Positions 55,301 to 64,000 of a stretch of 64,000 nt of DNA are shown here, in pieces. Source of the DNA: Prosopocoilus inquinatus (lineage: Eukaryota > Arthropoda > Insecta > Coleoptera > Lucanidae). The stretch lies in contig CM069873.1 of the NCBI GenBank assembly GCA_036172665.1, positions 34,586,001-34,650,000 of the forward strand. The letters run 5' to 3'. Below the pieces are notes generated by a model that had not been told where the DNA came from, searched no databases, and saw nothing but the letters and a program-made list of their open reading frames with translations. Numbering within the stretch: position 1 is the first letter of the stretch; every line of letters starts with the position of its first letter. Made by a program: the position numbers and the translations under genes.

Positions 55301-58300
55301 TCCTGTGATGTATCTAATCGATCCTTACTCATCTATCATGTTATTTGACGTTTCGATGGACTCTAGTAACTCTGATGTGAGATACGAAGTTTTCGGACGC
55401 AGCAGAAGCTGGAAATAGTTTTAAACGAAACAACACGCATTAGCGTTGTTCCTGTGATGCATCTAATCGATCCTTACTCATCTATCATGTTATTTGACGT
55501 TTCGATGGACTCTAGTAACTCTGATGTGAGATACGAAGTTTTTGGACGCAGCACTAGCTGGAAATAATTTTAAACGAAACAACACGTTTTAGCGTTGTTC
55601 CTGTGATGTATCTAATCGATCCTTATTTATCTATCATGTTATTTGACGTTTCGATGGACTCTAGTAACTCTGATGTGACATACGAAGTTTTTGGGTGCAG
55701 CAGGAGCTGGAAATAGTTTTAAAAGAAGCAACACGTATTACCGTTGTTCCTGTGATGTATCTAATCGATCCTTACTCATCTATTATGTTATTTGGGGTTT
55801 CGATGGACTCCAGTAACTCTGATGTGAGATAAAAAGTTCTCGGACGCAGCTGAAGCTAGAAATAGTTTTAAACGAAACAACACGCATTAGCGTTGTTCCT
55901 GTGATGTATTTAATCGATCCTTACTCATCTATCATGTTATTTGACCTTTGAATGGACTCCAGTAACTCTGATGTGAGATACAAAGTTCTCGGACGCAGCA
56001 GAAGCTGGAAATAGTTTTGAACGAAACAACACGTATTATCGTTGTTCCTGTGATGTATCTAATCGATCCTTACTTATCTATCATGTTATTTGAAGTTTGG
56101 ATGGTCTCCAGTAACTCTGATGTGAGATACAAAGTTTTCGGACGCAGCAGAAGCTGGAGATAGTTTTAAACGAAACAACACGCATTAGCGTTGTTCCTGT
56201 GATGTATCTAATCGATCCTTACTCATCTATCATGTTATTTTTCATTTCGATGTACTCCAGCAACTCTGATGTGAGATACAAAGCTTACGGACGCAGCAGA
56301 AGCTGGAAATAGTTTTAAACAAAACAACACGCATTACCGTTGTTCCTGTGATGTATCTAATCGATCCTTACTCATCTATCATGTTATTTGGCGTTTCGAT
56401 GGACTCCAGTAACTCTGATGTGACATACAAAGCTTTCGGACGCAGCAGAAGCTGGAAATAGTTTTGAACGAAACAACACGTATTAGCGTTGTTCCTGTGA
56501 TGTATCTAATCGATCCTTACTTAGCTACTATGTTATTTGACGCTTCGATGGACTCCAATAACTCTGATGTGAGATACAAAGTTTTCGGACGCAGCAGAAG
56601 CTGGAAATAGTTTTAAACGAAACAACACGCATTAGCGTTGTTCCTGTGATGTATCTAATCGATCCTTACTCATCTATCATTTTATTTGACGTTTGGATGG
56701 ACTCCAGTAACTCTGATGTGAGATACAAAGTTTACGGACGCAGCAGAAGCTGGAAATAGTTTTAAACGAAACAACACGCATTACCGTTGTTCCTGTGATG
56801 TATCTAATCGATCCTTACTCATCTATCATTTTATTTGACGTTTGGATGGACTCCAGTAACTCTGATGTGAGATACGAAGTTTTTGGACGCAGCAGGAGCT
56901 GGAAATAGTTTTAAACGAAACAACACGCATTAGCGTTGTTCCTGTGATGTATCTAATCGATCCTTACTCATCTATCATGTTATTTGACGTTTGGATGGAC
57001 TCTAGTAACTCTGATGTGAGATACGAAGTTTTTGGACGCAGCATTAGCTGGAAATAGTTTTAAACGAAACAACACGCATTAGCGTTTTTCCTGTGATGTA
57101 TCTAATCGATCCTTATTTATCTATCATGTTATTTGACGTTTGGATGGACTCCAATAACTCTGATGTGAGATACAAAGTTTTCGGACGCAGCAGAAGCTGG
57201 AAATAGTTTTAAACGAAACAACACGCATTAGCGTTGTTCCTGTGATGTATCTGATCGATCCTTACTAATCTATCATTTTATTTGACGTTTGGATGGACTC
57301 CAGTAACTCTGATGTGAGATACAAAGTTTTCGGACGCAGCAGAAGCTGGAAATAGTTTTAAACGAAACAACACGCATTAGCGTTTTTCGTGTGATGTATC
57401 TAATCGATCCTTACTCATCTATCATGTTATTTGACGTTTGGATGGACTCTAGTAACTCTGATGTGAGATACGAAGTTTTTGGACGCAGCATTAGCTGGAA
57501 ATAGTTTTAAACGAAACAACAAGCATTAGCGTTTTTCCTGTGATGTATCTAATCGATCCTTATTTATCTATCATGTTATTTGACGTTTGAATGGACTCCA
57601 GTAACTCTGATGTGAGATACAAAGTTCTCGGACGCAGCAGAAGCTGGAAATAGTTTTGAACGAAACAACACGTATTAGCGTTGTTCCTGTGATGTATCTA
57701 ACCGATCCTTACTTATCTACTATGTTATTTGACGTTTCGATGGACTCTAGTAACTCTGATGTGAGATACGAAGTTTTTGGACGCAGCAGGAGCTGGAAAT
57801 AGTTTTAAACGAAACAACACGTATTAGCGTTGTTCCTGTGATGTATCTAATCGATCCTTACTCATCTATCATGTTATTTGACGTTTGGATGGACTCCAGT
57901 AACTCTGATATGAGATACAAAGTTCTCGGACGCAGCAGAAGCTGGAAATAGTTTTGAACGAAACAACACGTATTAGCGTTGTTTCTGTGATGTATCTAAT
58001 CGATCCTTACTCATCTATCATGTTATTTGACGTTTGGATGGACTCCAATAACTCTGATGTGAGATACAAAGTTTTCGGACGCAGCAGAAGCTGGAAATAG
58101 TTTTAAACGAAACAACACGCATTAGCGTTGTTCCTGTGATGTATCTAATCGATCCTTACTAATCTATCATTTTATTTGACGTTTGGATGGACTCCAGTAA
58201 CTCTGATGTGACATACAAAGTTTACGGACGCAGCAGAAGCTGGAAATAGTTTTAAACGAAACAACACGCATTACCGTTGTTCCTGTGATGTATCTAATCG

Positions 58301-59639
58301 ATCCTTACTCATCTATCATTTTATTTGACGTTTGGATGGACTCCAGTAACTCTGATGTGAGATACAAAGTTTTCGGACGCAGCAGAAGCTGGAGATAGTT
58401 TTAAACGAAACAACACGCCTTAGCGTTGTTCCTGTGATGTGTCTAATCGATCCTTATTTATCTATCATGTTATTTGACGTTTCGATGGACTCTAGTAACT
58501 CTGATGTGAGATACAAAATTTTCGGACGCAGCAGAAGCTGGAAATAGTTTTAAACGAAACAACACGCATTAGAGTTGTTCCTGTGATGTCTCTAATCGAT
58601 CCTTACTCATCTATCATGTTATTTGACGTTTCGATGGACTCCAGTAACTCTAATGTGAGATACGAAATTTTCGGACGCAGCAGGAGCTGGAAATAGTTTT
58701 AAACGAAACAACACGCATTAGCGTTGTTCCTGTGAGGTATCTAATCGATCCTTACTCATCTATCATGTTATTTGAAGTTTGAATGGACTCCAGTAACTCT
58801 GATGTGAGATACAAAGTTCTCGGACGCAGCAGAAGCTGGAAATAGTTTTGAACGAAACAACACGTATTAGTGTTGTTCCTGTGATGTACCTAATCGATCC
58901 TTACTCATCTATCATGTTATTTGACGTTTCGATGGACTCCAGTAACTCTGATGTGAGATACGAAGTTTTTGGACGCAGCAGGAGCTGGAAATAGTTTTAA
59001 ACGAAACAACACGCATTAGCGTTGTTCCTGTGATGTATCTAATCGATCCTTACTCATCTATCATGTTATTTGACGTTTGGATGGACTCTAGTAACTCTGA
59101 TGTGAGATACGAAGTTTTTGGACGCAGCAGGAGCTGGAAATAGTTTTAAACGAAACAACACGCATTAGCGTTTTTCCTGTGATGTATCTAATCGATCCTT
59201 ATTTATCTATCATGTTATTTGACGTTTCGATGGACTCTAGTAACTCTGATGTAAGATACGAAGTTTTTGGACGCAGCAGGAGCTGGAAATAGTTTTAAAC
59301 GAAACAACACGTATTAGCGTTGTTCCTGTGATGTATCTAATCGATCCTTATTTATCTATCATGTTATTTGACGCTTCGATGGACTAAAATATCTCTGATG
59401 TGAGATACAAAGTTTTCGGACGCAGCAGAAGCTGGAAATAGTTTTAAACGAAACAACACGCATTAGCGTTGTTCCTGTGATGTATCTAATCGATCCTTAC
59501 TCATCTATCATTTTATTTGACGTTTGGATGGACTCCAGTAACTCTGATGTGAGATACAAAGCTTTCGGACGCAGCAGAAGCTGGAGATAGTTTTAAACGA
59601 AACAACACGCCTTAGCGTTGTTCCTGTGATGTATCTAAT
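52311..59639 (+). repeat. Mixed satellite monomers, right-centre block
   Basis: About 49 ordinary 149-bp monomers with no inserts. Some short series resemble 46.1-47.5 kb (for example the TTCGGGCG then AACGACACG order near 52.7-52.9 kb). Others near 56.1-56.6 kb resemble the end of unit C, with TTTGAAGTTTGG, GGATGGTCTCC and GACGCTTCG. The interval 56.6-59.6 kb has family members with GCATTAGCTGG, GCGTTTTTCC and ACTAATCTATC that I did not see elsewhere, plus a divergent GGACTAAAATATC unit near 59380. I found no long in-register copy. Confidence 0.75.
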
Positions 59640-61399
59640 CGATCCTTACTCATCTATCATGTTATTTGGCGTCTCGATGGACTCCAGTAACTCTGATGTG
59701 AGATACAAAGTTTTCGGACGCAGCAGAAGCTGGAAATAGTTTTAATCGAAACAACACGCATTAGCGTTGTTCCTGTGATGTATCTAATCGATCCTTACTC
59801 ATCTATCATGTTATTTGACGTTTGGATGGACTCCAGTATCTCTGATGTGAGATACAAAGTTCTCGGACGCAGCAGAAGCTGGAAATAGTTTTAAACGAAA
59901 CAACACGCATTACCGATGTTCCTGTGATGTATCTAATCGATCCTTACTCATCTATCATGTTATTTGGCGTCTCGATGGACTCCAGTAACTCTGATGTGAG
60001 ATACAAAGGTTTCGGACGCAGCAGAAGCTGGAAATAGTTTTAAACGAAACAACACGCATTAGCGTTGTTCCTGTGATGTATCTAATCGATCCTTACTTAT
60101 CTACTATGTTATTTGACGTTTCGATGGACTCTAGTAACTCTGATGTGAGATACGAAATTTTCGATCGTAGCAGAATCTGGAAATAGTTTTAAATGAAACA
60201 ACACGCATTAGCGTTGTTCCTGTGATGTATCTAATCGATCCTTACTCATCTATCTTGTTATTTGACGTTTGGATGGACTCCAGTAACTCTGATGTGAGAT
60301 ACAAAGTTCTCGGACGCAGCAGAAGCTGGAAATAGTTTTGAACGAAACAACACGTATTAGCGTTGTTCGTGTGATGTATCTAATCGATCCTTACTCATCT
60401 ATCATGTTATTTGACGTTTGGATGGACTCCAGTAACTCTGATGTGAGATACAAAGTTTTCGGACGCAGCAGAAGCTGGAAATAGTTTTAAACGAAACAAC
60501 ACGCATTACCGTTGTTCCTGTGATGTATCTAATCGATCCTTACTCATCTATCATGTTATTTGGCGTCTCGATGGACTCCAGTAACTCTGATGTGAGATAC
60601 AAAGGTTTCGGACGCAGCAGAAGCTGGAAATAGTTTTAAACGAAACAACACGCATTAGCGTTGTTCCTGTGATGTATCTAATCGATCCTTACTCATCTAT
60701 CATGTTATTTGACGTTTGGATGGACTCCAGTAACTCTGATGTGAGATGCAAAGTTTTCGGACGCAGCAGAAGCTGGAAATAGTTTTAAACGAAACAACAC
60801 GCATTACCGTTGTTCCTGTGATGTATCTAATCGATCCTTACTCATCTATCATGTTATTTGGCGTCTCGATGGACTCCAGTAACTCTGATGTGAGATACAA
60901 AGGTTTCGGACGCAGCAGAAGCTGGAAATAGTTTTAAACGAAACAACACGCATTAGCGTTGTTCCTCTGATGTATCTAATCGATCCTTACTCATCTATCA
61001 TGTTATTTGACGTTTCGATGGACTCCAGTAACTCTAATGTGAGATACGAAATTTTCGGACGCAGCAGAAGCTGGAAATAGTTTTAAACGAAACGACACGC
61101 ATTAGCGTTGTTCCTATGATGTATCTAATCGATCCTTACTCATCTATCATGTTATTTGACGTTTCGATGGACTCCAGTAACTCTAATGTGAGATACGAAA
61201 TTTTCGGACGCAGCAGAAGCTGGAAATAGTTTTAAACGAAACAACACGTATTAGCGTTGTTCCTGTGATGTATCTAATCGATCCTTACTCATCTATCATG
61301 TTATTTGACGTTTGGATGGACTCCAGTAACTCTGATGTGAGATACAAAGTTCTCGGACGCAGCAGAAGCTGGAAATAGTTTTGAACGAAACAACACGCA
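59640..61399 (+). repeat. Copy of parts of 49.2-52.3 kb
   Basis: Positions of about 59640-60660 match 49210-50230 at an offset of 10,430 bp (70 monomers), including TTTAATCGAAAC, CATTACCGATG and TATCTTGTT units. From about 59979 to 61399 the series also matches 50890-52310 at 9089 bp (61 monomers), including the two additional monomers and the GAGATGCAAAG variant. The second match is the longer, so this block derives from the 11-monomer form, with its left part joined from the first copy. Confidence 0.8.
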
Positions 61400-63750
61400 T
61401 TAGCGTTATTCCTGTGATGTATCTAATCGATCCTTACTCATCTATCATGTTATTTGACGTTTCGATGGACTCCAGTAACTCTAATGTGAGATACGAAATT
61501 TTCGGACGCAGCAGGAGCTGGAAATAGTTTTAAACGAAACAACACGCATTAGCGTTGTTCCTGTGATGTATCTAATCGATCCTTACTCATCTAACATGTT
61601 ATTTGACGTTTGGATGGACTCCAGTAACTCTGATGTGAGATACAAAGTTCTCGGACGCAGCAGGAGCTGGAAATAGTTTTAAACGAAACAACACGTATTA
61701 GCGTTGTTCCTGTGATGTATCTAATCGATCCTTATTTATCTATCATGTTATTTGACGTTTCGATGCACTCTAGTAACTCTGATGTGAGATACGAAGTTTT
61801 TGGACGCAGCAGGAGCTGGAAATAGTTTTAAACGAAACAACACGTATTAGCGTTGTTCCTGTGATGTATCTAATCGATCCTTACTTAGCTACTATGTTAT
61901 TTGACGTTTCGATGGACTCCAGTAACTCTAATGTGAGATACGAAATTATCGGACGCAGCAGAAGCTGGAAATAGTTTTAAACGAAACAACACGCATTAGC
62001 GTTGTTCCTGTGATGTATCTAATCGATCCTTACTCATCTATCATGTTATTTGGCGTCTCGATGGACTCCAGTAACTCTGATGTGAGATACAAAGGTTTCG
62101 GACGCAGCAGAAGCTGGAAATAGTTTTAAACGAAACAACACGCATTAGCGTTGTTCCTGTGATGTATCTAATCGATCCTTACTTATCTACTATGTTATTT
62201 GACGTTTCGATGGACTCTAGTAACTCTGATGTGAGATAAGAAATTTTCGATCGTAGCAGAATCTGGAAATAGTTTTAAATGAAACAACACGCATTAGCGT
62301 TGTTCCTGTGATGTATCTAATCGATCCTTACTCATCTATCATGATATTTGGCGTCTCGATGGACTCCAGTAACTCTGATGTGAGATACAAAGGTTTCGGA
62401 CGCAGCAGAAGCTGGAAATAGTTTTAAACGAAACAACACGCATTAGCGTTGTTCCTGTGATGTATCTAATCGATCCTTACTTATCTACTGTTATTTGACG
62501 TTTCGATGGACTCTAGTAACTCTGATGTGAGATACGAAATTTTCGATCGTAGCAGAATCTGGAAATAGTTTTAAAAGAAACAACACGCAATAGCGTTGTT
62601 CCTGTGATGTATCTAATCGATCCTTACTCATCTATCATGTTATTTGACGTTTGGATGGACTCCAGTAACTCTGATGTGAGATACAAAGTTCTCGGACGCA
62701 GCAGAAGCTGGAAATAGTTTTGAACGAAACAACACGTATTAGCGTTGTTCCTGTGATGTATCTAATCGATCCTTACTCATCTATCATGTTATTTGACGTT
62801 TGGATGGACTCCAGTAACTCTGATGTGAGATACAAAGTTTTCGGACGCAGCAGAAGCTGGAAATAGTTTTAAACGAAACAACACGCATTACCGTTGTTCC
62901 TGCGATGTATCTAATCGATCCTTACTCATCTATCATGATATTTGGCGTCTCGATGGACTCCAGTAACTCTGATGTGAGATACAAAGTTCTCGGACGCAGC
63001 AGAAGCTGGAAATAGTTTTGAACGAAACAACACGTATTAGCGTTGTTCCTGTGATGTATCTAATCGATCCTTACTCATCTATCATGTTATTTGACGTTTG
63101 GATGGACTCCAGTAACTCTGATGTGAGATACAAAGTTTTCGGACGCAGCAGAAGCTGGAAATAGTTTTAAACGAAACAACACGCATTACCGTTGTTCCTG
63201 TGATGTATCTAATCGATCCTTACTCATCTATCATGTTATTTGACGTTTTGATGGACTCTAGTAACTCTGATGTGAGATATGAAGTTTTTGGACGCAGCAG
63301 GAGCTGGAAATAGTTTTAAACGAAACAACACGTATTAGCGTTGTTCCTGTGATGTATCTAATCGATCCTTATTTATCTATCATGTTATTTGACGTTTCGA
63401 TGCACTCTAGTAACTCTGATGTGAGATACGAAGTTTTTGGACGCAGCAGGAGCTGGAAATAGTTTTAAACGAAACAACACGTATTAGCGCTGTTCCTGTG
63501 AGGTATCTAATCGATCCTTATTTATTTATCATGTTATTTGACGTATCGATGGACTCTAGTAACTCTGATGTGAGATACGAAGTTTTTGGGCGCAGCAGGA
63601 GCTGGAAATAGTTTTAAACGAAGCAACACGTATTAGCGTTGTTCCTGTGATGTATCTAATAGATCCTTACTTAGCTACTATGTTATTTGACGTTTCGATG
63701 GACTCCAGTAACTCTAATGTGAGATACGAAATTATCGGACGCAGCAGAAG
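61382..63750 (+). repeat. Copy of 46.9-49.15 kb
   Basis: From TTGAACGAAAC and GCGTTATTCC at 61382 the series follows that at 46931. The offset is 14,451 bp, which is 97 monomers less the 2-bp deletion, and becomes 14,600 bp further right after one monomer is gained. Shared markers are CTAACATG, CGATGCACTC, TTCGATCGTAGC, the 147-bp monomer and GACGTATCG. Private changes include GAAATTATCGG near 61945 and 63730, GATAAGAAATT near 62236 and CACGCAATAGCG near 62585. Confidence 0.8.
62420..62566 (+). repeat. 147-bp monomer, copy 2
   Basis: This carries the same 2-bp loss as at 47969 (CTACTGTTA), with the same TTCGATCGTAGC family context and the same preceding GATATTTGG monomer. It is followed by an AAAAGAAAC start in place of AAATGAAAC in the other copy. 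Confidence 0.95.
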
Positions 63751-64000
63751 CTGGAAATAGTTTTAAACGAAACAACACGCATTAGCGTTGTTCCTGTGAT
63801 GTATCTAATCGATCCTTACTCATCTATCATGTTATTTGGCGTCTCGATGGACTCCAGTAACTCTGATGTGAGATACAAAGGTTTCGGACGCAGCAGAAGC
63901 TGGAAATAGTTTTAAACGAAACAACACGCATTAGCGTTGTTCCTGTGATGTATCTAATCGATCCTTACTCATCTATCATGTTATTTGACGTTTGGATGGA
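63751..64000 (+). repeat. Array continues to the right edge; last monomer partial
   Basis: The final complete monomer ends at 63907. The last 93 bp (63908-64000) are the start of another unit of the GACGTTTGG family, cut by the window edge. Nothing suggests the array is ending here; monomer 1 likewise begins cleanly at the left edge, so the true array is longer than the window. Confidence 0.9.

Larger units (their letters stand above)
1..64000 (+). repeat. 149-bp satellite DNA array spanning the whole window
   Basis: The window is filled end to end by head-to-tail copies of a 149-bp unit beginning AGTTTTAAAC. Tracking this motif gives starts at 1, 150, 299 and so on, with phase changes only at three 96-bp and two 147-bp monomers. 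That makes 430 units plus a 93-bp partial unit, which accounts for every base. All copies share one orientation and no unique or foreign sequence interrupts them. The consensus is about 40% GC with about 8 CpG dinucleotides. Neighbouring monomers differ at roughly 5-10% of positions (monomers 1 and 2 differ at about 9 sites). Long pure arrays like this are known from centromeric and pericentromeric heterochromatin of eukaryotes; a centromeric role here is inference. I do not recognise the family by name. Confidence 0.98.

Noticed and set aside
1..64000. CRISPR array
   Set aside because: Repeats are 149 bp and contiguous, with no unique spacers between short repeats and no cas genes. The variation is scattered substitutions, as in satellite DNA.
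1..64000. True CENP-B box
   Set aside because: Only the TTCG half and the central A agree with the known pattern; the CGGG part is missing in the consensus.
1..64000. Transposon or LTR remnants inside the array
   Set aside because: Every interval is accounted for by monomer phase. The only length changes are the 53-bp and 2-bp losses, so there is no room for an insertion.
1..64000. tRNA, rRNA or other structured RNA genes
   Set aside because: No A/B-box arrangement, cloverleaf or rRNA-like sequence is seen. The only dyad is the short imperfect one near the monomer start.

Overview
The whole 64-kb window is one uninterrupted head-to-tail satellite DNA array. I find no protein-coding gene, RNA gene, transposon, CRISPR array or unique sequence anywhere in it. 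The basic unit is a 149-bp monomer of about 40% GC. I place its start at the A of the motif AGTTTTAAAC. Counting the phase of that motif gives 430 complete or near-complete monomers plus a 93-bp partial monomer at the right edge: 425 of 149 bp, three of 96 bp and two of 147 bp. These add up to exactly 64,000 bp. All monomers point the same way.

The organism is eukaryotic by inference, because a long pure array of nucleosome-sized tandem repeats is typical of centromeric or pericentromeric heterochromatin. Species cannot be named from the sequence. The consensus carries about 8 CpG per monomer against about 6 expected. This lack of CpG depletion fits a genome with little germline CpG methylation, such as many insects and other invertebrates, but it is not diagnostic.

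Layout: neighbouring monomers differ by several percent, but long strings of monomers recur in the same order and are nearly identical. From left to right: 1-940 is a copy of 4769-5708 joined through a hybrid monomer; 995-3712 is a 9-monomer (1341-bp) tandem duplication; 8056-16243 is a 27-monomer (3970-bp) tandem duplication; about 922-6130 recurs at 16163-21371 (offset 15,241 bp, 103 monomers); 20115-24682 is a 15-monomer (2235-bp) tandem duplication; 6132-12350 recurs at 23906-30124 (offset 17,774 bp); about 30290-32077 is a 6-monomer (894-bp) tandem duplication; 35314-44744 is a 32/31-monomer tandem duplication; 49543-52310 is a 9/11-monomer duplication; and blocks from 46.9-52.3 kb recur at 59.6-63.8 kb. 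Three identical 96-bp deletion monomers and two 147-bp monomers act as markers that tie these copies together.

The left part (about 1-30 kb) is dominated by very similar, apparently recent duplications. The right part (about 45-64 kb) is built from partly different monomer families. No genes act together here; any function would be structural (centromere or heterochromatin) or through satellite transcripts, and neither is shown by the sequence. The main things worth a second look are the nested duplication structure, the deletion monomers as lineage markers, and whether the near-identical blocks are real or assembly products.
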